A model generated the notes under the pieces. That model saw nothing but the letters and a program-made list of their open reading frames with translations, was not told the DNA's origin and did not search any database. The position numbers and the translations under genes were made by a program. Shown one piece after another: positions 1-6,479 of a stretch of DNA of 6,957 nucleotides (positions are counted from its first letter, which is position 1; each line of letters opens with the position of its first letter). Source of the DNA: an uncultured Gammaproteobacteria bacterium (GTDB taxonomy: Bacteria; Pseudomonadota; Gammaproteobacteria; Pseudomonadales; Pseudohongiellaceae); NCBI GenBank assembly GCA_903889815.1, contig CAISYX010000215.1, positions 1 to 6,957 of the forward strand, read 5' to 3'.

Positions 1-730
1 CGGTTCGGCTGTTGCGTCGATACGAGTAGTAGTGATCCGCATCGCAGAAAGTACACAACCCGCCTCCACTGACGGAGGTGACACCGCAGTGTGCTAGTCG
101 CTCACGGGCAAGAACATAAAGGTCCGCAAAATACTTGCCGCCAGTCTGTGCCGGACGGAACGCCAGTTCCTGCAAGCGCTGGCGGGAGATTTCATTCGGG
201 CAGGCATCCAGAAAGGCCGCACGAACTTCCGCACCCACCTCGAAATGGCAGGGCCCAATGGCAGGGCCAAGCCACACCAGGATATCAGTGCCAGCATCGG
301 GAAATCGTGCAAGAGTCTTCTCCAGGATGCCGGCGGCCAGCCCTCGCCAGCCGGCATGGGCAACGGCGACGCGTTGCCCCGAGCGCGAAGCGAAGAACAC
401 GGGAAGGCAGTCTGCCGTCAGAACCGCACCAGCCATGCCTCGTTTTTCAACATACACCGCATCGCCACAGCGCTCGACTGCATTTTCATCCGCATCAACG
501 ACAACTGTGCCGTGGACTTGCTCAAGCCATTGCAGCGACATCCCTGCTGGCAACCCTGACTGAAGCAACCGGCGATTGCGCAGCACCTTGTCGCGAGCAT
601 CATCGACATGCAGCGCCAGGTTGAAGCTGTCAAAGGGTGATGGCGAAACGCCCCCTAGCCGATTCGACACGCGCGCGATGACGCCGTCCGGCACGCGCCA
701 GTCAGGCACAAGCAATCCGGGAGTGCTCAC
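1..730 (-). CDS. pgeF: Peptidoglycan editing factor PgeF (YfiH, multicopper-oxidase-fold/laccase-domain family), C-terminal end missing
   Basis: The minus-strand frame reads 243 codons from a GTG at 730 to the window edge without a stop. Family hallmarks are in order: QVHG with His73, TADCLPVFF with Cys108, HAGWRG with His125, GPAIGPCHFEVG at about 155–166, and CTFCD with Cys226 and Cys229 followed by HYYSYRR. His73, Cys108 and His125 correspond to the zinc-binding trio of E. coli YfiH (from memory). Family members are about 240–250 residues, so only a few C-terminal residues are lost. In E. coli, PgeF corrects misincorporation of serine for alanine in peptidoglycan precursors; relatives show purine-nucleoside phosphorolysis or deamination activity. 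It acts in the cytosol. The GTG overlaps the rluD stop (GTGA), with GAGG at 735–738 inside the end of rluD, which indicates translational coupling to rluD. Confidence 0.95.
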   Translation of the reverse strand, partial: MSTPGLLVPDWRVPDGVIARVSNRLGGVSPSPFDSFNLALHVDDARDKVLRNRRLLQSGLPAGMSLQWLEQVHGTVVVDADENAVERCGDAVYVEKRGMAGAVLTADCLPVFFASRSGQRVAVAHAGWRGLAAGILEKTLARFPDAGTDILVWLGPAIGPCHFEVGAEVRAAFLDACPNEISRQRLQELAFRPAQTGGKYFADLYVLARERLAHCGVTSVSGGGLCTFCDADHYYSYRRNSRT

Positions 731-1674
731 TGGTCCTCGCGCAGGACGACGAGAAGCGCCTGCATGTCATCGGGCAGCGCAGCTTCCCAGCTGAGCTCCT
801 CACCTGTGCGGGGATGGACAAATCCGAGGCGACGGGCATGAAGCGCCTGGCGGCGAAAATCCTTGAGTGACTGCGTTAGCGCGCCGCTGCAGCCTCGCGG
901 GATCTGCAAACGACCACCGTAAAGGGGGTCGCCCACCAGCGGATACCGAATGTGGCTCATGTGCACGCGAATCTGGTGCGTGCGACCAGTCTCTAGCTGG
1001 ACGACCACATGGGTATGGGCGCGGACTCTATTCAGCACGCGATAGTGCGTCACTGCGTCCTTGCCATTCTCGATGACCGCGCGTTTCTGCCGGTGTACCG
1101 GGTGCCTGCCCAATGGCAGATCCACGGTGCCCCCTGCCGTCATCACACCAATCACGATGGCCTCGTACTCCCGCTCCACTTCCCTGCGCTGCAGCTGCTT
1201 TACCAGAATGCGATGGGCCTGCAGTGTCTTGGCTACCACCATCAGGCCAGTCGTGTCCTTGTCCAGGCGATGCACAATGCCGGCCCGGGGAATTTCCTTG
1301 AGCTGCGGGCAATGGTGCAGCAGGCCGTTGAGGAGTGTCCCCGTGCGATTGCCGGCTGCGGGATGTACCACCGTATTCACGGGTTTGTTGAGGACGATGA
1401 CGTCGTCGTCTTCATAAACGATATTCAGGTCTACATCTTCTGGAGCATGGGCTTCTTCGATGGCAAGCACAGTTTCCAGCACCAGTTTGTCGCCGGCATT
1501 GATCTTGTCCTTGCCTCTGAGCTGCTTGCCATTGACCAATAGCCCACCTTCCTTGATCCAGGTCTGCAGGCGCCCCCGGGAATACTCTGGAAACAGGGCA
1601 GCGGCTGCCTGGTCCAGTCGGCTGCCATCATGCGTCGGCGGAACAAGGGCTTGCAGAGAAATTTTCGTCGTCAT
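727..1674 (-). CDS. rluD: 23S rRNA pseudouridine(1911/1915/1917) synthase RluD
   Basis: This is 315 codons from an ATG at 1674, close to the usual RluD length of about 326. Residues about 17–64 form an S4 RNA-binding domain (SRLDQAAAALFPEYSRGRLQ). The catalytic domain follows: VLNKPVNTVVHPAAG at about 95–108, then HRLDKDTTGLMVVAKT at 135–150 with catalytic Asp138, then LETGRTHQIRVH at about 227–238. RluD isomerises uridines in helix 69 of 23S rRNA and is needed for proper 50S assembly. RluA and RluC share the fold, but the downstream pgeF and divergent bamD match the rluD locus of gammaproteobacteria, which supports the specific name. The leader lacks a strong Shine–Dalgarno and carries a short GC hairpin. 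pgeF follows with a four-base overlap. Confidence 0.96.
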   Translation of the reverse strand: MTTKISLQALVPPTHDGSRLDQAAAALFPEYSRGRLQTWIKEGGLLVNGKQLRGKDKINAGDKLVLETVLAIEEAHAPEDVDLNIVYEDDDVIVLNKPVNTVVHPAAGNRTGTLLNGLLHHCPQLKEIPRAGIVHRLDKDTTGLMVVAKTLQAHRILVKQLQRREVEREYEAIVIGVMTAGGTVDLPLGRHPVHRQKRAVIENGKDAVTHYRVLNRVRAHTHVVVQLETGRTHQIRVHMSHIRYPLVGDPLYGGRLQIPRGCSGALTQSLKDFRRQALHARRLGFVHPRTGEELSWEAALPDDMQALLVVLREDQ

Positions 1675-1693
1675 GAATCCAGATCACTCAAAG

Positions 1694-1712
1694 CCCCGCC
1701 ACACGAGCGGGG
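1694..1712 (-). promoter_or_regulatory. Short GC-rich hairpin in the rluD leader
   Basis: CCCCGC at 1694–1699 and GCGGGG at 1707–1712 are perfect inverted repeats around a 7-base loop. In the rluD transcript the hairpin would end 19 bases before the ATG at 1674, next to the ribosome-binding region. No T-run follows on either strand, so it is not a standard intrinsic terminator. An effect on rluD translation or mRNA stability is possible but is inference only. Confidence 0.35.
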
Positions 1713-1732
1713 AACAAACAATACAGCACACC

Positions 1733-1762
1733 TTGGGTTTGCGTCGGTTGCTGTGGTTAAAT
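1733..1762 (+). promoter_or_regulatory. Weak candidate sigma-70 promoter for bamD
   Basis: TTGGGT at 1733–1738 and TTAAAT at 1757–1762 are separated by 18 bases, about 135 bases upstream of the bamD GTG. The match is modest and other pairings in the 223-base divergent spacer are possible. The spacer must hold outward promoters for both bamD and rluD, but none stands out clearly. Confidence 0.2.
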
Positions 1763-1882
1763 ACGGCTCCATCGGAGAAAGGTCGGATTGGTTCGGCTCC
1801 TGGACAGGCGGGCGGCATTATACCCGCTAAAGGCCCTGCAGATTTCACTAGTTTTCGCCCGCGGCACGGCCGTCGGCATTCC

Positions 1883-1887
1883 AGAGG
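1883..1887 (+). promoter_or_regulatory. Ribosome-binding site deciding the bamD start
   Basis: AGAGG lies 10 bases before the GTG at 1898. The reading frame is open far upstream of this point, so this site and the lipoprotein signal sequence directly after the GTG are what fix the start. Confidence 0.55.
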
Positions 1888-1897
1888 TTGTCGTCGC

Positions 1898-2851
1898 GTG
1901 AGAATTCTGTTCCTGATAACGCTTTGCCTTGCCTTGGCCTCCTGCTCCATTTTCGACGGCGAGGAGCGCGACGAATTTGCGGGCCTCGACACCGAAGAGC
2001 AGTTCTATGTCACAGCACAACGCCAGCTCAACTCCCGCAATTACCGCTCAGCCATTGCCACTTATGAGGCGCTTGAGTCGCGTTTCCCCTTCGGCCGCTT
2101 CGCTGCTCAGGGCCAGCTGGAGCTGATCTTCGCCTACTACAGCAATCTCGATCTGGAGGCAGCACGCACGGCAGCCGACCGTTTCATCCGCCTGCACCCG
2201 GACAACCCCAACATCGACTATGCCTACTACATGAAAGGCATGGCGTCTTTTGCGGAGGAATCGGGATTTATGGCGCGCTTTCTGCCAACGGACCCATCCA
2301 AGCGCGACCCCGGCGGAGCACGTGACGCATTCGCCGAATTCTCACTGCTGCTGGCTCTCTATCCTGACAGTGACTATGCCGCGGATGCCCGTGCCCGCAT
2401 GATATTCCTGCGCAACACTCTGGCTGCTTATGAGATTCACGTTGCCAACTACTATCTTGGACGACGCGCCTACGTTGCAGCGCTCAATCGCGGACGCTAT
2501 GTCGTGGAGAACTTCCAGGGCAGCCCGTTGGTGGCAGACGGCGTGGCGATCATGGTGGAGTGCTATTTGCGCATGGGCCTGGATGATCTGGCTGGCACAT
2601 CACTGACGTTGCTGAAGTCCAACTTCCCGGAGCATCCTGCGCTGGACGAAAGCGGCAATTTCATCGTGAGAAACGATGTCACCAACCCCTCTTTGCTGTA
2701 CACGGCCTCGTTCGGGCTGCTTGGCAATAATGTCGACAATACGCCGCTGGCGCCTACGCAGCGACCGCTGCAGCCAGAGAATCCCGAGATGGAAGCGCCG
2801 GAAGAATCGCGCTCCCTGCTCAATATTCTGACGTTCGGCCTGCTTGGCTGA
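1898..2851 (+). CDS. bamD: Outer-membrane protein assembly factor BamD (ComL), lipoprotein
   Basis: The reading frame stays open for more than 400 bases upstream, but the GTG at 1898 is chosen because it follows an AGAGG box and immediately begins a lipoprotein signal (RILFLITLCLALASC). The lipobox is LASC with acylated Cys16. The result is 317 residues, longer than E. coli BamD (about 245) but like Pseudomonas BamD. Tetratricopeptide-type helices fill about 33–245: the first is around EQFYVTAQRQLNSRNYRSAI, then ALESRFPFGRFAAQGQLEL, RFIRLHPDNPNIDYAYYMKG, FLPTDPSKRDPGGARDAF, and NRGRYVVENF. All are strong BamD signatures. BamD binds BamA, BamC and BamE at the inner face of the outer membrane and recognises beta-barrel substrates; it is usually essential. 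A 70-residue tail, proline-rich and acidic, ends TFGLLG. The stop lies 5 bases from the convergent gmhA stop. Confidence 0.96.
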   Translation: MRILFLITLCLALASCSIFDGEERDEFAGLDTEEQFYVTAQRQLNSRNYRSAIATYEALESRFPFGRFAAQGQLELIFAYYSNLDLEAARTAADRFIRLHPDNPNIDYAYYMKGMASFAEESGFMARFLPTDPSKRDPGGARDAFAEFSLLLALYPDSDYAADARARMIFLRNTLAAYEIHVANYYLGRRAYVAALNRGRYVVENFQGSPLVADGVAIMVECYLRMGLDDLAGTSLTLLKSNFPEHPALDESGNFIVRNDVTNPSLLYTASFGLLGNNVDNTPLAPTQRPLQPENPEMEAPEESRSLLNILTFGLLG

Positions 2852-2856
2852 AACCC

Positions 2857-3441
2857 TCAGTAGTTTTCGGGACAGAATTCACGTTCGATCAACTCGATCA
2901 ATATGTGGATTATCTTGATGTGCACTTCCTGCACACGGTCAGCGAACCGGCTCTGGCCAGCGCTGATGTCCACCGTCGCCAGCGCGCCGAGCGCAGAGCG
3001 TGGCATTCCGGTAAGACTCACCACACTGACACCATTCTCACGCGCAAATTCCGCCGCCTTGATGACATTGCGACTGCTGCCACTGGTGCTGATAGCCAGC
3101 AGGCAATCGCCGGGACAGGCACGGGCTTCCAGATAGCGGGAAAAGATGTACTCGTAGCCAAAGTCATTGGCAACGCAGCTGATGTGCCCCGCATCACTGA
3201 TGGCGGCTGCAGAGAGCCCCCTGCGATTCTGCCGGTAGCGGCCGGTCAGCTCTTCAGCGAAGTGCATGGCATCACTCATCGATCCGCCGTTGCCGCAGCT
3301 GTAAATGGTCTTGCCGCCATGCAGCGTGGCAATCATCACACTCGCTGCGCGGGCAATAGCCTCTACATTGTCTGCATCGCTCATGAAGCGATGCAGGTAG
3401 TCGCGCGAGTCAGACAGCGTGCTGAATATGTGTTCTTTCAC
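2857..3441 (-). CDS. gmhA: D-sedoheptulose-7-phosphate isomerase GmhA
   Basis: This is 194 codons from a GTG at 3441; E. coli GmhA has 192. It is a single SIS-fold domain. Signatures are SCGNGGSMSDAMHFAEELTG at about 48–67, ISDAGHISCVANDFGYEYIF at about 81–100, ISTSGSSRNVIKA at about 117–129 and DRVQEVHIKIIHILI at about 168–182. The zinc and catalytic residues of characterised GmhA enzymes appear as His60, Glu64, Gln171 and His179. The HFAEELTGRYR signature separates it from the DnaA-binding paralogue DiaA. It converts sedoheptulose 7-phosphate to glycero-manno-heptose 7-phosphate, the first step to ADP-heptose for the LPS inner core. The start is supported by AGGTA at 3447–3451; the ATG at 3443 is out of frame and stops at once. 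It lies 52 bases after nadE on the same strand. Confidence 0.93.
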   Translation of the reverse strand: MKEHIFSTLSDSRDYLHRFMSDADNVEAIARAASVMIATLHGGKTIYSCGNGGSMSDAMHFAEELTGRYRQNRRGLSAAAISDAGHISCVANDFGYEYIFSRYLEARACPGDCLLAISTSGSSRNVIKAAEFARENGVSVVSLTGMPRSALGALATVDISAGQSRFADRVQEVHIKIIHILIELIEREFCPENY

Positions 3442-3446
3442 ATGAG

Positions 3447-3451
3447 TACCT
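3447..3451 (-). promoter_or_regulatory. Ribosome-binding site of gmhA
   Basis: On the minus strand AGGTA stands 5 bases before the GTG start at 3441 and decides in favour of that start. A TATTAA element just upstream, at about 3453–3458, could be part of a –10 box for a gmhA-specific promoter, but I see no good –35 partner. Cotranscription with nadE is at least as likely. Confidence 0.45.
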
Positions 3452-3493
3452 GTTTAATAGTTGAATGAAGCGGTTTGAAAACGCCTTGATCAG

Positions 3494-5146
3494 TCAGTCT
3501 CCCAGCTCCCAGCCGGAAGTAATGGGATAGCGCCTGTCCCTGCCAAAGCCGCGCTGCGTCAGACGCACACCTACGGCGCTTTGCCGGCGCTTGTATTCAT
3601 TGACGTCTACCAGGCGCAGCACCCGCCGCACCGCGGCCTCCGGGAAGCCGCGCGCGACAATGTCGGCGGCACTGCAGTCCTGCTCAACGTAGAGCTCGAG
3701 GATGGCATCCAGTTCTTCGTAAGGCGGCAGATTGTCCTGATCGACTTGTCCGGGCGCAAGCTCTGCCGACGGAGCTCGCTCGATGACCTGCAGCGGTATG
3801 AGCGGACCGTCCGCCGCATCGGGTTGCGAGTTGCGCCAGTCGCACAGACGGTAGACCATGGTTTTGGGAACATCCTTCAACACGTCGAACCCGCCAGCCA
3901 TATCGCCATAAAGCGTGCAGTAGCCAACGGCCACTTCGCTTTTGTTGCCAGTTGTCAGCACCAGCAGACCCTTTTTGTTGGAGATCGCCATGAGCAGCAC
4001 ACCACGGCAGCGAGCCTGGATGTTCTGCTCTGTGACCTCTACGGGCAAGCCGGCAAACTCGGTGCTGAGCGTGTCGACAAAACTGTTGTACGACTCCACG
4101 ATAGGCAAAACCCGGTACTGCACCTCGAGTCGTGCAGCCTGCTCGCGGGCCAGGTCAAGACTGAGCTGAGACGTATAGGAAAAGGGCATCATGACTGCCA
4201 GCACCATGTCTCTGCCCAATGCGTCGACTGCCACGGTGAGCGTCAAAGCTGAATCGATGCCCCCTGACAAGCCCAGCACAACTCCCTTGAAGCCATTCTT
4301 GGAAACGTAGTCACGCACGCCCAGGACCAGCGCTTTATATAGAGAGGCTTCGGTACAGTCGGGCTGCGCGATGGCCGCCGTCTCCTGTCGTATGTCAAGA
4401 ACAGCACCAGTGTGCTGCAAATGCACCGGAAACAGCCCTTCTGCAAACGAAGGGGCCAGGACCTGAACCACACCGTGTGGCGAAACGGCCATGGAACTGC
4501 CATCGAACACAAGCTCGTCCTGCCCGCCTACCAGATTGACATAGATGATCGGCAGGCCTGCGCTGCGAGCCCTGGTTGCCAGCAGCGCCTGGCGCTCGAG
4601 CAACTTGTCCCGATGAAACGGCGAGGCATTGATATTGATCAGCAGCTGAGCTCCGGCTTCTGCGACCTGCTCTGTCGGTCCCTCTTCCCACATGTCTTCA
4701 CAAATGGTCAGTCCCACCCGCACCCCCTTGATTGCAAGGACGCAGGGCGACGAACCCGACGAGAAGTAACGGCGCTCGTCAAAGACCCGGTAATTGGGCA
4801 GGCACTGCTTGCGATAGGTAGTCAGTACGTCGCGCCCGTGCAGGACAGACAAAGCATTGTAGAGACGACCGCCTTCATGCAAAGGGTGACCCACGATCAT
4901 GTGGATATCCAGGTCGGCGTCGAGGATGCGCTGCAGGGCGCGCTCAATACGTCCCTTCAGACTGGGACGCAACAGCAGGTCCTCAGGAGGATAGCTGGTG
5001 AGAGAAAGCTCCGGAAACGCGATGATGTCGGCAGCAAGCTCGTCCCGCGCGCGCCGCGCGGCGGCAATAAGCTTGCCAGTATTGCCCTGGATGTCGCCGA
5101 CCAGCAGATTCAGCTGAGCCATCACTACCGTTAACTGCTCTGGCAT
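3494..5146 (-). CDS. nadE: Glutamine-dependent NAD+ synthetase NadE
   Basis: This is 550 codons from an ATG at 5146 (MPEQLTVVMAQLN). The frame is open 33 codons further upstream, but that stretch has no family character, and the chosen ATG has a GGGG-containing site 5 bases before it. Residues 1 to about 260 form a nitrilase-type glutamine amidotransferase domain with the Glu–Lys–Cys triad: Glu46 in FPELSLTSYPPEDLLLRP, Lys113 in YRKQCLPNYRVFDERRYF and Cys149 in LTICEDMWEEGP. Residues about 270–550 are the synthetase domain with the ATP-pyrophosphatase loop SGGIDS at 294–299, TTGNKSEVAVGYCTLYGDMA at about 398–417 and a C-terminal VNEYKRRQ. It makes NAD+ from nicotinate adenine dinucleotide, ATP and glutamine-derived ammonia in the cytosol. 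This is the long, bifunctional form rather than the roughly 275-residue ammonia-only form. All catalytic elements are present. gmhA follows. Confidence 0.96.
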   Translation of the reverse strand: MPEQLTVVMAQLNLLVGDIQGNTGKLIAAARRARDELAADIIAFPELSLTSYPPEDLLLRPSLKGRIERALQRILDADLDIHMIVGHPLHEGGRLYNALSVLHGRDVLTTYRKQCLPNYRVFDERRYFSSGSSPCVLAIKGVRVGLTICEDMWEEGPTEQVAEAGAQLLININASPFHRDKLLERQALLATRARSAGLPIIYVNLVGGQDELVFDGSSMAVSPHGVVQVLAPSFAEGLFPVHLQHTGAVLDIRQETAAIAQPDCTEASLYKALVLGVRDYVSKNGFKGVVLGLSGGIDSALTLTVAVDALGRDMVLAVMMPFSYTSQLSLDLAREQAARLEVQYRVLPIVESYNSFVDTLSTEFAGLPVEVTEQNIQARCRGVLLMAISNKKGLLVLTTGNKSEVAVGYCTLYGDMAGGFDVLKDVPKTMVYRLCDWRNSQPDAADGPLIPLQVIERAPSAELAPGQVDQDNLPPYEELDAILELYVEQDCSAADIVARGFPEAAVRRVLRLVDVNEYKRRQSAVGVRLTQRGFGRDRRYPITSGWELGD

Positions 5147-5197
5147 ACACGCCCCATGTAAGAATTGCTGACTCTGCGCCACTGCATCCGGGTGAAA

Positions 5198-5227
5198 TTG
5201 GCTATTGGCAGGCAAGTGCGATATTGT
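5198..5227 (+). promoter_or_regulatory. Candidate sigma-70 promoter for pilS
   Basis: TTGGCT at 5198–5203 and TATTGT at 5222–5227 are 18 bases apart, within the 155-base spacer between the divergent nadE and pilS genes. Transcription would start near 5234, about 70 bases before the pilS ATG at 5302. If real, it rules out the upstream TTG at 5224 as a start codon, because that TTG lies inside the –10 box. Confidence 0.3.
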
Positions 5228-5301
5228 CCGACAAACACTTCCCAATAGTAAAACGCAAATTGCCGCGTCGCCTCAATCCGACGCCAGTACTACCAGCCTT
5301 C

Positions 5302-5829
5302 ATGGATGCCACGCCTCCTCCAGATCAGAACCTCCGGATACTGCAGATTTACAATCTCTATCGTCTCGCGCTTCCCGCTATCCTGCTGGCAAGCTTCCTC
5401 ACGAACCCCATCTCCACGCAGCTGGGCAATCTGGTACCGGCGCTGTTTCTGCAGTCTGCGCTGGCCTATACCGCATCAAGTCTGCTGGTGCTGCTGGTAT
5501 TTCGGAGAACTCAACACAGGGAAGTACCGCAAAGGCTGATCAGCGGGTTGTTCATAGGCGACATTCTTGCATTGACCTTGCTCAGTCATGCCTCCGGTGG
5601 AGTAGAGAGCGGCCTGGCACTTCTGCACCTGGTGACCGTCGCGGCAGGCAGCCTGTTGCTGCGCAAGCGCATGAGCACTTTTCTTGCCGCTATCGCCAGT
5701 ATTGCCATCATCTTCAGTGAGGCCTATCTCAGCCTGCGCATGAGTGTCCCGGCAAACCAGTACATTCAGGCGCGCTGCTGCTGGCGGCGTCCCTTTATCT
5801 GGAGTCACTGGCGGAGCGCATGCGACTGA
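5302..5829 (+). CDS. pilS open segment 1: membrane sensor domain
   Basis: This piece has 175 codons before a TGA at 5827–5829. Five hydrophobic segments can be seen, at about residues 20–35, 45–66, 78–95, 104–120 and 127–145. Homology to PilS runs to NQYIQA at about residues 152–157. After that the frame gives a Cys/Trp/Arg-rich tail (ARCCWRRPFIW) unlike any kinase, which places the frame change at about 5770–5775. The expected continuation (ALLLAASLYLESLAERM) is in the next segment's frame. If made alone, it would be a membrane stub without catalytic parts. Confidence 0.5.
   Translation: MDATPPPDQNLRILQIYNLYRLALPAILLASFLTNPISTQLGNLVPALFLQSALAYTASSLLVLLVFRRTQHREVPQRLISGLFIGDILALTLLSHASGGVESGLALLHLVTVAAGSLLLRKRMSTFLAAIASIAIIFSEAYLSLRMSVPANQYIQARCCWRRPFIWSHWRSACD
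5770..5775 (+). other. Frame-change site in pilS at a (GC)3 tract
   Basis: The tract GCGCGC lies where kinase homology jumps from the frame of 5302 to the frame of 5820. Removing one GC unit gives CAG GCG CTG CTG CTG GCG; adding one G gives CAG GCG GCG CTG CTG CTG. Both restore PilS-like sequence. No X-XXY-YYZ slippery heptamer is present, so programmed –1 shifting is not supported. Confidence 0.7.
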
Positions 5830-6479
5830 GCGCGCATCTGGCTGCCGCGCAAGCGAGCAGCATCCTCTACCTGGAGCAACTCAATCAACTGATCATCAAG
5901 CGCATGCGCACTGGGATTCTTGTTGTGGACCCAGCGGGTGCTGTGCTGACCTCCAATGATGCAGCCCACCGCATGTTGCGTCATCCCAGCGACGCCGATG
6001 ATGTCACTCCTGCTGCCGTGCTGCCCGTGGTGCTGCGCAAGCAGCTTGACCTCTGGCGCCAGAACGCGAACCGTCGCCTTCCCACTTTCGGCTTCAGCAA
6101 GTCCAGCCCGCAGATCCAGGCCAATTTCGCGTTTCTGACGCCAAGTTCCGAATCCAGCATACTGATATTTCTGGAGGACAGCAGTCAGATGATTCAGCGC
6201 GTGCGGCAAATGAAACTCGCCTCGCTGGGCAGACTGACGGCGAGCATCGCCCACGAAATCCGCAACCCGCTGGGCGCCATCAGTCACGCCGGCCAGCTCC
6301 TTGATGAAGCGCCGGCATTGGCGCCCGCCGAGAAAAGGCTTGTTGAGATCATTCTGAATCACTGCGCCCGCGTCAACAACATCATAGAAGACGTACTGCT
6401 GATGTCCCGCCAGCGCCAGGAAGCAAGCGAAAGCGTGAATCTGCGGGACTGGCTGACGCACTTCGTCGAGAACTACTGA
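5820..6479 (+). CDS. pilS open segment 2: PAS-like linker and HisKA domain
   Basis: This piece has 219 codons from an ATG at 5820 to the TGA at 6477–6479. It carries the PAS-like region (about residues 20–122) and the phosphoacceptor domain with His145 in SIAHEIRNP, and it ends at HFVENY just before the ATPase domain. Homologous sequence in this frame extends upstream of the ATG to about 5772, so the ATG is internal to the original gene. However, ATG 5820 overlaps the TGA of segment 1 (5827–5829) and has GGAG at 5813–5816, so reinitiation is conceivable. It lacks ATP binding and could not autophosphorylate alone. Confidence 0.5.
   Translation: MRLSAHLAAAQASSILYLEQLNQLIIKRMRTGILVVDPAGAVLTSNDAAHRMLRHPSDADDVTPAAVLPVVLRKQLDLWRQNANRRLPTFGFSKSSPQIQANFAFLTPSSESSILIFLEDSSQMIQRVRQMKLASLGRLTASIAHEIRNPLGAISHAGQLLDEAPALAPAEKRLVEIILNHCARVNNIIEDVLLMSRQRQEASESVNLRDWLTHFVENY
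6477..6479 (+). other. In-frame TGA between the HisKA and HATPase domains of pilS
   Basis: The codons run TAC TGA ACA ACG, with kinase sequence on both sides in one frame. In Pseudomonas PilS this position is an ordinary residue after FVDEY (from memory), and the flanking lengths match exactly. TGA serves as the normal stop for rluD, bamD, gmhA and nadE in the same window. Confidence 0.85.

Noticed and set aside
91..624. Plus-strand open frames of up to 177 codons at the left end
   Set aside because: The minus strand encodes PgeF with all its metal-ligand motifs across this region.
1009..1542. Plus-strand open frame of 177 codons opposite rluD
   Set aside because: RluD motifs on the minus strand cover the whole stretch; the plus-strand product has no recognisable features and no ribosome-binding site.
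1460..1897. N-terminal extension of bamD reading back to 1460
   Set aside because: The extension overlaps rluD, has no BamD homology and would bury the lipoprotein signal sequence that begins right after GTG 1898.
3581..5134. Long plus-strand open frames (223 and 240 codons) opposite nadE
   Set aside because: They mirror a fully conserved NadE on the minus strand. Their translations are rich in His, Gln and Arg with no domain, as expected of antisense shadows in GC-rich coding DNA.
5206..5220. Possible sigma-54 promoter (TGGCAG…TGCG) upstream of pilS
   Set aside because: The GG and GC elements are 9 bases apart instead of the required 10, and the –12 element is poor.
5224..5301. Upstream TTG start for pilS at 5224, adding 26 residues
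   Set aside because: The extra residues have no counterpart in PilS, there is no good ribosome-binding site, and the TTG lies inside the best –10 candidate. ATG 5302 matches the family's N-terminal length.
5767..5829. Programmed –1 ribosomal frameshift in pilS
   Set aside because: There is no slippery heptamer in the correct frame near the break; CCCTTT at 5791–5796 is not positioned as X-XXY-YYZ and lies after homology has already been lost.
6477..6479. TGA as selenocysteine or a reassigned codon
   Set aside because: TGA ends several intact genes in the window, no selenocysteine stem-loop is evident after it, and histidine kinases are not selenoproteins at this position.
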